The notes below the pieces were generated by a model. That model saw only the letters and a list, made by a program, of their open reading frames with translations, was not told the origin of the DNA and searched no databases. From Longirhabdus pacifica (GTDB taxonomy: Bacteria > Bacillota > Bacilli > Paenibacillales > DSM-105158): 64,000 nt of DNA. Within the stretch, counting starts at the first letter, position 1, and every line of letters starts with the position of its first letter. Positions 37,833-46,838 of the stretch are shown here, in pieces. The stretch lies in assembly GCF_004115085.1 (NCBI RefSeq), contig NZ_QXJP01000005.1:124001-188000 (forward strand). The letters are read 5' to 3'. The translations under genes were made by a program, and so were the position numbers.

Positions 37833-40481
37833 ATGCAAAAATTAATTATTGTTGATGGAAACAGTATTGCCTATAGAGCTTTTTTTGCACTGCCATTATT
37901 GAGCAACGCAAAAGGAATACATACGAATGCAGTGTACGGGTTTACTACGATGCTGCTTAAATTAATAGAAAATGAAAAACCAACCCACTTTATGGTTGCA
38001 TTTGACGCTGGTAAAATAACATTTCGCCATGAAGAATACAAAGAATATAAAGGAAAACGGCAAAAAACACCACCAGAGTTATCAGAGCAATTCCCGATTA
38101 TAAAAAAAATGCTGGACGCTTTTTCTATATCACAGTTTGAGCTAGAAGGCTATGAAGCGGATGACATTATCGGTACGTTAACGAAAGTGGCTGAGCAACA
38201 AGATATGAAGGTCATGGTCGTTACCGGAGACAAAGATATGTTACAACTTGCATCAGAAAACGTGGAAATTGCATTAACCAGAAAAGGCATTAGTGAGATG
38301 GAGAAATATTCACCTGCCACGATTGATGACAAATACGGACTAAAGCCTGAACAGATTATTGATCTCAAAGGACTAATGGGTGATACGTCTGACAACATCC
38401 CTGGCGTTCCGGGTATTGGAGAAAAAACGGGACTAAAATTACTTCATCAGTACGACAGTATTACAGGGATATATGAACATATTCATGAATTAAAAGGCAA
38501 GATGAAAGAAAAGTTGGAGCAAAATAAGTCTCAGGCCGAGATGAGCAAACAGTTAGCGACTATTTTTCGAGAAGTTCCTATGGAACAAGATTGGGAATCT
38601 TTAAAATATGATGGATTAGATCAACAAAAAGTAGTAGAAATGTTTACTGAGCTTGAATTTCGTTCGTTACTTGACCAAATGCAAGTGGAAACTTCCACTG
38701 TGGAAGCCGTAAAAGAAGAAATAGCGTATACGATTATAGATGAATCCAACATCAATACGTTACAGTCTGTGTTGCCTCACATTCACGTATGTCATATCGA
38801 AGTAACAGGAGCTAATCCTCATCAAGGAGAAGTGCAAGGGATTTCTCTATATGATGAAGATGACAATCATCTTTACTTTGTACCATCTACACTCATGCAG
38901 CAATCGTCATTATCTTTTATGATAGACTGGCTGCAAGATGGCAATCATGCGAAACAGATGTACGATGCACATCGAGCTGAAGTGGCGTTGCACTGGATGG
39001 GTATAAAGCTTCAAGGGGTGTCATTTGATACGATGCTGGCAGCGTATTTGTTAGATCCAACCGATAGTGGTCAACAAATGCATCGACTTTGTCACAAATA
39101 TGGAGTTACCCCGATTGCACCAGACGAAGATGTATATGGTAAAGGGGCAAAATTCAAAGTACCGGCTGTTGAACAGTTGGCTGAATTTTGTTGTCACAAA
39201 GCTTTGGCCACATGTAGACTTGCTAAGGTGCTGAAAGAAAACATTACGGATTATGAGATGGAACAATTGTATTACGAGTTGGAACTTCCTTTATCCCATG
39301 TACTGGCTAGTATGGAGTTAGAAGGAATTAAAGTGAATACAGAAGAATTGAAAACATATGGAACAGAGTTAAATGAACAAATACAACAAATAAAAGACAA
39401 CATATATGAGATGGCAGATGCTGAATTCAACATTAATTCTCCAAAGCAATTAGGAGAAATTTTGTTTGAAAAACTTCAGCTTCCCGTCGTCAAAAAAACA
39501 AAAACCGGATATTCTACCGATGCAGAAGTGTTGGAGAAATTAAAATCAAAACATGAAATCGTGGAGCATATTTTACACTATAGACAACTGGCAAAATTAC
39601 AGTCCACTTACGTGGAAGGGTTGCTCAAAGAAGTGAACGATAATACAGGCAAAGTGCATACGTATTATCAGCAAACGATAGCAGCAACAGGTCGATTGAG
39701 CAGTCAATTCCCTAATTTGCAAAACATACCGATACGTATGGAAGAAGGAAGAAAAATTCGTAAAGTCTTTACTGCGGAGGACAAAGAATGGAGTATAGTG
39801 GCTGCGGATTACTCACAAATTGAACTGAGGGTACTTGCACATATATCTCAAGATGAAAGACTCAAGCAGGCGTTCACTGAAAATAAAGATATACATACCC
39901 AAACAGCAATGGACGTGTTTGGTGTCAAGGAAGATGAAGTAGATAGTGAGATGAGAAGACAAGCAAAAGCGGTCAATTTCGGTATCGTGTATGGCATTAG
40001 TGATTACGGGCTATCACAAAACTTAAATATTACCCGTGCAGCAGCTGCAGATTTTATTCAACAATACTTTAATGTATTTGAAGGTGTACACGGTTATATG
40101 GAAGATATCGTGAAGAAAGCGAAGCAGGACGGATATGTCAGTACGATGTTGAATAGGCGTAGAAGTTTGCCAGAGATCAACGCTAGAAACTTTAATCAGC
40201 GTTCTTTTGCAGAGCGGACTGCGATGAACACACCAATTCAAGGTACAGCGGCAGATATTATTAAGTTAGCGATGATTAAGATGAATGAGCAATTGAAAGA
40301 AAAAAAATTAAGAAGTAAGATGCTGCTTCAAGTGCACGATGAATTAGTATTTGCTGTACCGATGGAGGAAGTAGATATGATGAAGCAATTAGTATCGCAA
40401 GTGATGGAAAAAGCACTTCTGCTTGATGTACCTCTCAAAGTGGATGTGAGTGTGGGTTCAAATTGGTATGAAGCAAAGTAA
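37833..40481 (+). CDS. polA: DNA polymerase I
   Basis: An 882-residue family A polymerase for Okazaki fragment maturation and repair. The 5'-3' exonuclease domain (about residues 1-290; DGNSIAYRAFFA, VVTGDKDMLQL) is intact. The 3'-5' exonuclease-like domain (about 300-470) lacks the acidic metal ligands, as in other Bacillus enzymes, so it does not proofread. The polymerase domain carries AADYSQIELRVLAH, RRQAKAVNFGIVYGIS and LLQVHDELVF. It begins the usual polA-mutM-ytaF-coaE repair cluster. Confidence 0.97.
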   Translation: MQKLIIVDGNSIAYRAFFALPLLSNAKGIHTNAVYGFTTMLLKLIENEKPTHFMVAFDAGKITFRHEEYKEYKGKRQKTPPELSEQFPIIKKMLDAFSISQFELEGYEADDIIGTLTKVAEQQDMKVMVVTGDKDMLQLASENVEIALTRKGISEMEKYSPATIDDKYGLKPEQIIDLKGLMGDTSDNIPGVPGIGEKTGLKLLHQYDSITGIYEHIHELKGKMKEKLEQNKSQAEMSKQLATIFREVPMEQDWESLKYDGLDQQKVVEMFTELEFRSLLDQMQVETSTVEAVKEEIAYTIIDESNINTLQSVLPHIHVCHIEVTGANPHQGEVQGISLYDEDDNHLYFVPSTLMQQSSLSFMIDWLQDGNHAKQMYDAHRAEVALHWMGIKLQGVSFDTMLAAYLLDPTDSGQQMHRLCHKYGVTPIAPDEDVYGKGAKFKVPAVEQLAEFCCHKALATCRLAKVLKENITDYEMEQLYYELELPLSHVLASMELEGIKVNTEELKTYGTELNEQIQQIKDNIYEMADAEFNINSPKQLGEILFEKLQLPVVKKTKTGYSTDAEVLEKLKSKHEIVEHILHYRQLAKLQSTYVEGLLKEVNDNTGKVHTYYQQTIAATGRLSSQFPNLQNIPIRMEEGRKIRKVFTAEDKEWSIVAADYSQIELRVLAHISQDERLKQAFTENKDIHTQTAMDVFGVKEDEVDSEMRRQAKAVNFGIVYGISDYGLSQNLNITRAAAADFIQQYFNVFEGVHGYMEDIVKKAKQDGYVSTMLNRRRSLPEINARNFNQRSFAERTAMNTPIQGTAADIIKLAMIKMNEQLKEKKLRSKMLLQVHDELVFAVPMEEVDMMKQLVSQVMEKALLLDVPLKVDVSVGSNWYEAK

Positions 40482-40574
40482 TAGCATGAAACAAAAATGG
40501 AAGTGTATTTTATATCCTTGAATTGGTTCTTCTCCTCACTGTATTTTGCGTTATAATAGACGAGAGGTGAGGAT

Positions 40575-41399
40575 ATGCCGGAATTGCCAGAAGTAGAAAC
40601 GGTAAAAAGAACGTTAAATGAGTTAATTATAGATAAAAAAATTGAGAAAGTAACGGTCACATTAGCACGTATCATTATTAAACCAGATGATGTACCGTTA
40701 TTTTCCGCTCTATTACAAGGACAAACTTTTCGCTCTGTCCACCGAAGAGGGAAATTTCTTCGATTGATGCTAGATGACTATACATTAGTGTCTCATCTTC
40801 GCATGGAAGGAAAATATGGATTGTACGAAGCAGATGATGCAGTAGACAAGCATACCCACGTTATTTTCCATTTTACAGATGGAACAGAACTTCGCTACAA
40901 CGATGTGAGGCAATTTGGAACGATGCACTTATTTGCTAAGGATGACGATTTGTCAGCGCGTCCATTAAGTCAACTTGGACTTGAACCTTTTGCTTCTGAT
41001 TTTACAGCAGCATCGTTAACCACATTGCTGCAAAATAAAAAGAGTAAAATTAAATCTTTATTACTAAATCAATCCTATGTTGTCGGTATTGGCAATATTT
41101 ATGCAGATGAAATTCTTTATGCTGCTAACATACATCCAGAACGCACTGCGGACCAGTTAAGTCAAGAAGACATGCAAAAGTTGCATACTGCTATTGTAGC
41201 TATTTTACAAGAGGCAGTAAACAAAGGTGGATCTTCCATTAAGTCTTATGTCAATGGACAAGGTGAAATGGGAATGTTTCAACAGCAACTTCGTGTATAT
41301 GGTCGCAAAGAAGAACCTTGCTTCACTTGCGGTACACCGTTAAATAAAATCGTTGTTGGTGGTAGGGGTACACACTACTGTACACAGTGTCAATCCTAA
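40575..41399 (+). CDS. mutM: formamidopyrimidine-DNA glycosylase
   Basis: Removes 8-oxoguanine and ring-opened purines from DNA and cuts the abasic site. 274 residues beginning with the catalytic PELPEVETV after the initiator methionine, so the ATG at 40575 is certain. A helix-two-turn-helix (about residues 150-220, VGIGNIYADEIL) and a C-terminal four-cysteine zinc finger (CFTC ... CTQC) follow. It lies 93 bases after polA, matching the conserved repair cluster. Confidence 0.97.
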   Translation: MPELPEVETVKRTLNELIIDKKIEKVTVTLARIIIKPDDVPLFSALLQGQTFRSVHRRGKFLRLMLDDYTLVSHLRMEGKYGLYEADDAVDKHTHVIFHFTDGTELRYNDVRQFGTMHLFAKDDDLSARPLSQLGLEPFASDFTAASLTTLLQNKKSKIKSLLLNQSYVVGIGNIYADEILYAANIHPERTADQLSQEDMQKLHTAIVAILQEAVNKGGSSIKSYVNGQGEMGMFQQQLRVYGRKEEPCFTCGTPLNKIVVGGRGTHYCTQCQS

Positions 41400-41464
41400 T
41401 GCTGCTCTGATGCACCTCTGATACTTTTCTCCCATATATTGAAATCAGACGGGAGGAGAGTATC

Positions 41465-42145
41465 ATGTATATTACGATTTCATTACTTATGATTGCATTT
41501 GCTGTTAGTTTAGATAGCTTGAGTGTTGGCATTACGTATGGATTAAGAAAATTAAAAATTCCATTTACTTCGATTTTTATTATTTCATTTTGTTCTGGCC
41601 TCATTATTTACACTTCTATGCTAGCAGGTGTGTGGCTAGAGCAATGGTTGTCTCCACAAATGACCAAATATTTAGGTGCAGGCATTTTAATTGCTATAGG
41701 TACATGGGCTGTATTTCAAATTTTCATGCAAAAATATCACGAAGATTCAGCATCTCTTCCACTACAGAAGGAGGAGGGGCAGGAAGCTTTACTACCGTCC
41801 AAGAAAATGATTCTTCATATCGAGTTGAAAAAGCTAGGTATCGTCATTGATATTTTAAAAACACCTCAAAAAGCAGATATAGATAAATCGGGGATCATCA
41901 CAGCAGGAGAAGCTTACATATTAGGTGTGGCATTATCTTTGGATGCTTTAGGTGCAGGTATTGGTGCTGCTCTGTTAGGTTTCTCACCTTTATGGACAGC
42001 CGTGCTTATTGCAGGTTCGTCTGGGCTGTTTATTACACTAGGATTAAAGATTGGTTTAATTTTTTCACAATTTTTATGGATGCGCAAGTTGTCTATTTTG
42101 TCAGGCATGATTTTGATTACAATGGGCATTGTAAAATTGTTATAG
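41465..42145 (+). CDS. ytaF: sporulation membrane protein YtaF (MntP-like)
   Basis: A 226-residue protein with six membrane segments in two related halves, each with a conserved SLDSL/SLDAL motif in the membrane (about residues 16-20 and 157-161), as in the MntP manganese exporter family. YtaF members are conserved in spore formers and sit between mutM and coaE, as here. Metal export is a possibility from the fold only. The ribosome binding site is GGGAGGAGAG. Confidence 0.88.
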   Translation: MYITISLLMIAFAVSLDSLSVGITYGLRKLKIPFTSIFIISFCSGLIIYTSMLAGVWLEQWLSPQMTKYLGAGILIAIGTWAVFQIFMQKYHEDSASLPLQKEEGQEALLPSKKMILHIELKKLGIVIDILKTPQKADIDKSGIITAGEAYILGVALSLDALGAGIGAALLGFSPLWTAVLIAGSSGLFITLGLKIGLIFSQFLWMRKLSILSGMILITMGIVKLL

Positions 42146-42182
42146 AACTTATGGCTTCAAGTCAGTAAAAGGAGTGTTTCTT

Positions 42183-42818
42183 GTGTTTGTTGGATTAACA
42201 GGTGGTATTTCTTGTGGGAAAAGTACGGTGTCACAAATGTTTGTTAGCAAAGGATGTGTGCTCGTAGATTCAGACCAACTCGCGAGGGAGGTTGTGAATC
42301 CTGGTAGTCCTGCTTTAGAAGAGATAGCGACTTACTTTGGACAAGAAGTATTGACAGCAAAAGGAGAACTTCATCGGGAAAAGTTAGGTGAAATTATTTT
42401 TGGGAACCATGAAGCAAGAAAAAAATTGGAGTCCATTATCCATCCCAAAATAAGAACACGGACGCAACAACAAATTATGCAATTTGAAGAAGAAAACCCA
42501 TCCAGATTGACCATTGTAGACGTTCCATTACTATATGAAGTACATATGGAAAACATGTTTCCGGAAGTGATAGTTGTCTATTGTCCACAAACGATGCAAA
42601 TAGATCGACTGATGGAGCGGGATAACTTATCACACGAACAAGCAACCCAACGTATACAGGCACAGATGCCCATTGAAGAGAAGCGCAAGAAAGCCGATGT
42701 ACTCATTGATAATAGTAAAACTTTGGAACATACCATGGAGCAAGTTGAGTTATTGTTAAACGATGATGATTGGAAACGAAGTATCATGGAAAAATCAAGT
42801 TTAATATTACAAAAATAA
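42183..42818 (+). CDS. coaE: dephospho-CoA kinase
   Basis: Catalyses the last step of coenzyme A synthesis, phosphorylation of dephospho-CoA. 211 residues with the P-loop GGISCGKST at once after the start, DSDQLAREVV and the lid region RDNLSHEQA. The GTG at 42183 is chosen, eight bases after AAAAGGAG; the GTG at 42174 overlaps that site. End of the polA-mutM-ytaF-coaE cluster; gapB and speD, which follow in B. subtilis, are not present. Confidence 0.95.
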   Translation: MFVGLTGGISCGKSTVSQMFVSKGCVLVDSDQLAREVVNPGSPALEEIATYFGQEVLTAKGELHREKLGEIIFGNHEARKKLESIIHPKIRTRTQQQIMQFEEENPSRLTIVDVPLLYEVHMENMFPEVIVVYCPQTMQIDRLMERDNLSHEQATQRIQAQMPIEEKRKKADVLIDNSKTLEHTMEQVELLLNDDDWKRSIMEKSSLILQK

Positions 42819-42942
42819 AGAAGATAATGAAATAATGAGAAACGAGTTTACGCCTCAATAGCCAGGGGCAAAGGTTGATATAGAATTTCTCCATCTTATG
42901 CATAGTGTAATAAGTTGGTTAAACAAGTTAATTCAACTTAAT
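42815..42942. repeat. copy of the dispersed hairpin repeat, partly decayed
   Basis: A decayed left end, GTTTACGCCT ... AGG with its pairing partner worn down, the intact right end ATTTCTCCATCTTAT (42885-42899), then GCATAGTGTA and a hairpin beginning ATAAGTTGGTT. It overlaps the last codons of coaE, so this element may have supplied the end of that gene. Confidence 0.7.
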
Positions 42943-42944
42943 AT

Positions 42945-42978
42945 AAAAAGAAGCATGGAAATTCAATTCCCATGCTTC
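42945..42978 (-). terminator. terminator of the SASP gene
   Basis: GAAGCATGG (42978-42970 on the minus strand reads GAAGCATGG) pairs with CCATGCTTC (42958-42950), followed on the minus strand by TTTTT. Confidence 0.8.
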
Positions 42979-42994
42979 CACAAATCGTGATATA

Positions 42995-43204
42995 TTATTT
43001 ATATTGTCCAGCTAATTGCTGTTCAGCCATTTGTACTAAACGTCGAGTAATATGACCCCCGATTGCTCCTGTGTCGCGTGTAGCCATGTTACCGTAGTAA
43101 CCGTCTTGAGGGATTTGAATTCCTAATTCTTGAGCAATCTCATATTTAAGTTGATCAAGAGCTGCAGTTGCTTGTGGGACAACCAATGCGTTTGTTGTAG
43201 CCAT
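42995..43204 (-). CDS. alpha/beta-type small acid-soluble spore protein
   Basis: A 69-residue spore DNA-binding protein that coats and protects DNA in the dormant spore. It shows the spore protease cleavage region KYEIAQELG (about residues 21-29) and the conserved C-terminal DNA-binding block GNMATRDTGAIGGHITRRLV. The start is the ATG at 43204, after GGAGGTG; the frame continues four codons upstream through that site. A sigma-G type promoter lies in front. Confirms a spore-forming host. Confidence 0.93.
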   Translation of the reverse strand: MATTNALVVPQATAALDQLKYEIAQELGIQIPQDGYYGNMATRDTGAIGGHITRRLVQMAEQQLAGQYK

Positions 43205-43236
43205 CGCTTGTTTCACCTCCTTGAAGTTGGTACACC

Positions 43237-43267
43237 TATTATGTGCATAATGCTAAACTCTATAACA
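43237..43267 (-). promoter_or_regulatory. candidate sigma-G promoter of the SASP gene
   Basis: On the minus strand TGTTATA (43267-43261) and CATAATA (43243-43237) are 17 bases apart, similar to the forespore sigma-G pattern used by SASP genes. Confidence 0.45.
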
Positions 43268-43306
43268 GGTAAAGTAAGGTAAATTATAAGAAGGAGAAAA
43301 CATATA

Positions 43307-43765
43307 ATGAAATGCCCATATTGCGATTATCTTGGAACGAAAGTGTTGGATTCCAGACCAGCAAATGAGAATAAATCAATTCGTAGACGTAGAGAATGTG
43401 AAAATTGTCATCAACGTTTTACTACGTTTGAAATGGTGGAGGAAACACCACTTATCGTCATCAAAAAGGATGGTAGCCGTGAACAATTTAGTCGAGACAA
43501 AATACTAAGAGGACTAATACGAGCTGGCGAAAAAAGACCTGTCTCTATAGAACAATTAGAAACCATTGTCAGCCAAGTAGAACAGAAATTAAGGCAAACA
43601 GCACGAGCTGAAATAGATAGCAGAGAAATAGGTGAAATTGTGATGGAACAGCTATATCCAGTCGATGAAATTTCCTATGTACGATTTGCTTCTGTATATC
43701 GCCAATTTAAAGATATACAAATGTTTCTGAAAGAATTGAATACCTTATTACAACGCAACCAGTGA
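43307..43765 (+). CDS. nrdR: transcriptional repressor NrdR
   Basis: A 152-residue repressor of ribonucleotide reductase genes. The N-terminal zinc ribbon (CPYC ... CENC, about residues 3-34) binds DNA, and the ATP-cone domain (about 47-137; [16 protein letters not shown]) senses ATP/dATP. The usual size and a strong ribosome binding site, AGAAGGAG, support the call. In B. subtilis dnaB and dnaI follow; here a K+ channel gene does. Confidence 0.97.
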   Translation: MKCPYCDYLGTKVLDSRPANENKSIRRRRECENCHQRFTTFEMVEETPLIVIKKDGSREQFSRDKILRGLIRAGEKRPVSIEQLETIVSQVEQKLRQTARAEIDSREIGEIVMEQLYPVDEISYVRFASVYRQFKDIQMFLKELNTLLQRNQ

Positions 43766-43887
43766 GATTACGAATGCTGCTCGGCCTTTGTTATCTCACT
43801 GTATTCATGTTGGGTAGTTACGAATAGCTGAAATGATAGCTGAAGCGAATTTTATAAATTCAAGTTTCATTCGTGGAGGTCATAGAG

Positions 43888-44643
43888 ATGAAAAAAAGAA
43901 ATCAAAATTTGGCTTATGAAATATTTATGTTTACGTTAGCAGTAATATCTGTAAGTTTATTGTGGCTCGATAAAAACGATCCATTAAACATCACCATTGA
44001 ATGGGTCGTTTGGGCTGTATTTTTTGTGGATGTCGTGATACGTTTTTCTGCTGCTTCGAATAAATGGGAGTATGTTAAATCTAATCCATTGGATATCATT
44101 GCTGCATTGCCATTGGATGCTATTTTCCGCTTTGCAAGGGTAGTAAGGATCATAAGAATACTTCGCTTAATTGCGATGGCATCCCGTTTAATTAATATGA
44201 AATCGTTTAAAACTTTCTTTGGTATTTTACATCAAAATGGATTGAGCAAGGTGATAACTGCTGCTGTTATTCTTATGTTCTTATCCGCTGCCGTTGTACA
44301 ACAAGTAGAGGATTATGAATCTTATGGAGATGCACTATGGTGGAGCATTGTAACGGCGACAACGGTAGGTTACGGTGATATCTCTCCAGAGACGTTGGTT
44401 GGCAGGATGGTCGCTGTTATATTGATGGTTTTTGGTATTGGATTAATTGGGATGGTGACGGGTTCCATTGCTACTTATTTTATTGGAAATGATTCAAAAT
44501 CTGATTCCAATGCAGACTTTATGATCTCTCAATTACAACGTCACGAAGAGCTCACCCCAGAGGAAATTGACATGCTTATCGCCATGTTGAATCAATGGAA
44601 AACAGATCAATACAATAAAAAAGAACAAGTGAATACATCCTAA
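43888..44643 (+). CDS. voltage-gated type potassium channel
   Basis: A 251-residue six-segment channel. Segment S4 is an arginine ladder (RFARVVRIIRILR, about residues 82-94), the selectivity filter is TTVGYGD (about residues 156-162) in a pore loop, and segment S6 follows (VILMVFGIGLIGMV). The C-terminal tail of about 50 residues is acidic. This is the layout of bacterial Kv-type channels. The ATG at 43888 is preferred since GGAGGTCATAGAG precedes it. Confidence 0.9.
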   Translation: MKKRNQNLAYEIFMFTLAVISVSLLWLDKNDPLNITIEWVVWAVFFVDVVIRFSAASNKWEYVKSNPLDIIAALPLDAIFRFARVVRIIRILRLIAMASRLINMKSFKTFFGILHQNGLSKVITAAVILMFLSAAVVQQVEDYESYGDALWWSIVTATTVGYGDISPETLVGRMVAVILMVFGIGLIGMVTGSIATYFIGNDSKSDSNADFMISQLQRHEELTPEEIDMLIAMLNQWKTDQYNKKEQVNTS

Positions 44644-44645
44644 CT

Positions 44646-45056
44646 TTAAGGTACGCTAGTTGAATTGAATTGTCGTATATTTAGTGTTCTGCTTTCACTT
44701 CGAATGATACAGTTTGAACCGATGTGCACAACAGGTGCAACAGATGTAGCAATGATCTTTACTCTTCCTACGTGAATGTATGGATTTTCATTGATAATAT
44801 TCAGGTTTACTTGTTCTGTGATTTCTGGTAAAGGAATGTCTTTTCTAAACACCGAGTAAGGTTCAAAGTTTCCTTCATCCCCTCTAAAGGTGGGGATTTT
44901 CCGCTGTAGTGCGTAAACTAAGGAATAAGGTGTAATCGCATATGTATCCCCTATTCTTAACGTGCTGTCTTCTCCAATGTTCGTAATGTATAACTCTTTC
45001 AACACAGAAGTTCTTTTTGTATTTGTTATTGGTTTACTACAGGTTTGTTTTTTCAT
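44646..45056 (-). CDS. spore germination protein GerPE-like
   Basis: A 136-residue protein that matches GerPE in size and in the stretches IGDTYAITP, ALQRKIPTF and GNEGNF. GerP proteins lie in the inner spore coat and help small germinants pass through. It is the last gene of the gerP-like operon, four bases after the GerPD-like gene, and converges on the K+ channel gene with only two bases between them. Confidence 0.8.
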   Translation of the reverse strand: MKKQTCSKPITNTKRTSVLKELYITNIGEDSTLRIGDTYAITPYSLVYALQRKIPTFRGDEGNFEPYSVFRKDIPLPEITEQVNLNIINENPYIHVGRVKIIATSVAPVVHIGSNCIIRSESRTLNIRQFNSTSVP

Positions 45057-45060
45057 GGTG

Positions 45061-45246
45061 TTATACCTCTTCTGCTATTTCGGTTTCTACACCTACAATC
45101 AACGATTCAGGAGGGGTATCAAACGCAGAAGTCAACGTGATGTTTTCAGTATCCCCAATAAGGAAAATGGAAGAGGAAGCGACACCAATGATTCTCACTG
45201 CTCCTACACACAATTCTTTATTTACCACATTCAAATTCATGCTCAT
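45061..45246 (-). CDS. spore germination protein GerPD-like
   Basis: A 61-residue protein with the GerPD hallmarks LNVVNKELCVG, SSSIFLIGD and SAFDTPPESLI. The ATG at 45246 lies eight bases after AAAGGAG. It is the fourth gene of the operon. GerPD is thought to sit in the coat with the other GerP proteins and GerPC; no gerPC is found here. Confidence 0.82.
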   Translation of the reverse strand: MSMNLNVVNKELCVGAVRIIGVASSSIFLIGDTENITLTSAFDTPPESLIVGVETEIAEEV

Positions 45247-45339
45247 CTTGTATACTCCTTTCAAAATAAGTTAACGTTGTCAATACCCCCACCACTGTTA
45301 ATAAGGGAGTAGGAGGGGGATATATCCATATATCGTGGT

Positions 45340-45564
45340 TTAAAGAGGTAACTTCGTTGCATTATTCGATGCAATAGACGGGTCAAAGGTGTTTGTAGAA
45401 CTTGCAACATTCACCGTGAATATACCATCTCCAACATTTCCTGAACCTGCACCAGTATATGTTTTTCCTGAACTTGTTGGACATAGAAATACAGCATCCC
45501 CAAACTTTAAAATGGAGCTACCCCCAATATTAATGAATTTTGAAGCCCCTACTATAGCTGGCAT
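45340..45564 (-). CDS. spore germination protein GerPA/GerPF family (copy 2)
   Basis: A 74-residue protein of the GerPA/GerPF family: MPAIVG at the start, then GGSSILKFGDAVFLCP, SGKTYTGAGSGNVGD and STNTFDPS. It closely resembles the first gene of the operon (45899-46126), so the two probably arose by duplication. It occupies the place where gerPC stands in the usual gerPABCDEF order, 134 bases after the GerPB-like gene. Confidence 0.82.
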   Translation of the reverse strand: MPAIVGASKFINIGGSSILKFGDAVFLCPTSSGKTYTGAGSGNVGDGIFTVNVASSTNTFDPSIASNNATKLPL

Positions 45565-45698
45565 ATGTCTCCTCCTTTCTATAGTCGTGTGGATGAATTT
45601 TTGTTTGTCATTGAAAATTATTTCATATGATTCATTTCTTTATTATTATTAAAAGTATAGGAAGTGTACTTTTTACTGTTTATGCATTACATAATGCA

Positions 45699-45902
45699 TT
45701 ACCTAATCTGTGGGAGAGGAACCAATGATATGGCTTGTTGTGCTTCTAATTGCTCTGCCGCTTCTTCAAACCCACCAGAGTTACTTAATGTTGAATTAGA
45801 AGTAATATTACCTGCAGTTCCAATCTGTAGGACAGAAGAGTTGGTGATGGCATTAATTTTTAAATTGTTAATACAAATTTGTTGATAGATCGTTACACTC
45901 AT
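45699..45902 (-). CDS. spore germination protein GerPB-like
   Basis: A 67-residue protein with the GerPB features SVTIYQQICINNLKI, SSVLQIGTAG and SNSGGFEEAAEQ followed by the C-terminal LPLP-like end (VPLPQIR). The start overlaps the stop of the preceding GerPA/PF gene as ATGA, giving translational coupling. Confidence 0.82.
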   Translation of the reverse strand: MSVTIYQQICINNLKINAITNSSVLQIGTAGNITSNSTLSNSGGFEEAAEQLEAQQAISLVPLPQIR

Positions 45903-46126
45903 CCTGGCCCCACCTTTGTAGCATTGGTGTCAAATAAATCTGGATCGAACGTGTTTGTAGAACTCAAAATATTTGCAGTTCGTGGCAGATCACCCGTATT
46001 GAACGATCCACTTCCAGCATATGTTTTAGAAGCGCTAGTTGGTGATAAGAATACAGAATCTCCGAATTGGACGATGGAGCTAGGGCCTACACTTATAATT
46101 TTGACAGCTCCAACAATGGCAGGCAT
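45899..46126 (-). CDS. spore germination protein GerPA/GerPF family (copy 1)
   Basis: A 75-residue GerPA/GerPF family protein (MPAIVG, GPSSIVQFGDSVFLSP, SGSFNTGD, STNTFDPD), first gene of the gerP-like operon. AAAGGAGGAAATAAAAAAG precedes the start. Such operons are transcribed in the mother cell late in sporulation. The operon here reads PA/PF, PB, PA/PF, PD, PE with no PC. Confidence 0.82.
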   Translation of the reverse strand: MPAIVGAVKIISVGPSSIVQFGDSVFLSPTSASKTYAGSGSFNTGDLPRTANILSSTNTFDPDLFDTNATKVGPG

Positions 46127-46338
46127 CTTTTTTATTTCCTCCTTTCCAACTAACCAATGTAATAACTTTTAATATTGTATGTGGGTGGATGTAAAGTGTT
46201 ACGTTGCCTATATGTGAATAAGGTTTCATTTTGATATCGTGGTTTTGTATTGTTGTTGTAGCATTGCCATGTATACATTCATATAATTTAACAAATTGAT
46301 TGTGGATTCGTTATTGATTCACGAAAAGGAGAATGGAT

Positions 46339-46827
46339 ATGAATAATCAGTCACCATTTGATTGGGGAGGGTTTGAAAAATTTTTCGGAGGCAACATTCC
46401 TGCCTTTACAAAAGAGATGCAAAACCAAATGCAGCAAGATCCTGCTTGGATGGAGAAGCATATTAAAGATATGATGGAGAACTTATTACCTAATTTTGCA
46501 GGCACTAATGGTGCCAACAACACTTCCACTGTAAAATCGACTGGTAGTCCAGTACAGCATGAAGAATTTGAAACGCATCGTGATTTATTTCTGAAAGTAT
46601 ATTTACCGTCCAAAACTTCATCATCAAGTAATGTTAGACTATTTTCATCTGTCAATTCCATACGAATTAAAGGAATAGATGATCATGATCCATTTACCGT
46701 CTCATTATCTCAAAATGTAGATCCTAGCTCTTGTAAAGCAACAGTGAAAAATAACGTGCTACAAATACAAATGAAAAAAGCAGCGGAAGCGGAAATGTAT
46801 CAAGAAGTAAAAGTTTCATTTTTATAA
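46339..46827 (+). CDS. Hsp20-like spore coat type protein
   Basis: A 162-residue protein with a Trp/Phe/Met-rich N-terminal half (SPFDWGGFEKFFGG, MQQDPAWMEKHIKDMM) and a C-terminal alpha-crystallin-like beta domain (about residues 75-162; HRDLFLKVYLP, LQIQMKK, YQEVKVSFL). This layout resembles spore coat Hsp20 relatives such as GerT and CotP. The start is at 46339, six bases after AAAAGGAG. Its neighbours are the gerP-like operon and a second Hsp20-like gene, fitting a role in the spore coat. Confidence 0.6.
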   Translation: MNNQSPFDWGGFEKFFGGNIPAFTKEMQNQMQQDPAWMEKHIKDMMENLLPNFAGTNGANNTSTVKSTGSPVQHEEFETHRDLFLKVYLPSKTSSSSNVRLFSSVNSIRIKGIDDHDPFTVSLSQNVDPSSCKATVKNNVLQIQMKKAAEAEMYQEVKVSFL

Positions 46828-46838
46828 ATAATGACGGT

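Noticed and set aside
37833-40481. DNA polymerase I with a defective proofreading domain as an anomaly
   Set aside because: Loss of the 3'-5' exonuclease acidic residues is normal for Bacillus-type DNA polymerase I.
45879-46172. Plus-strand open frame of 97 codons across the gerP-like operon
   Set aside because: It is the reverse strand of the GerPA/PF-like gene, which has family motifs and a strong ribosome binding site.
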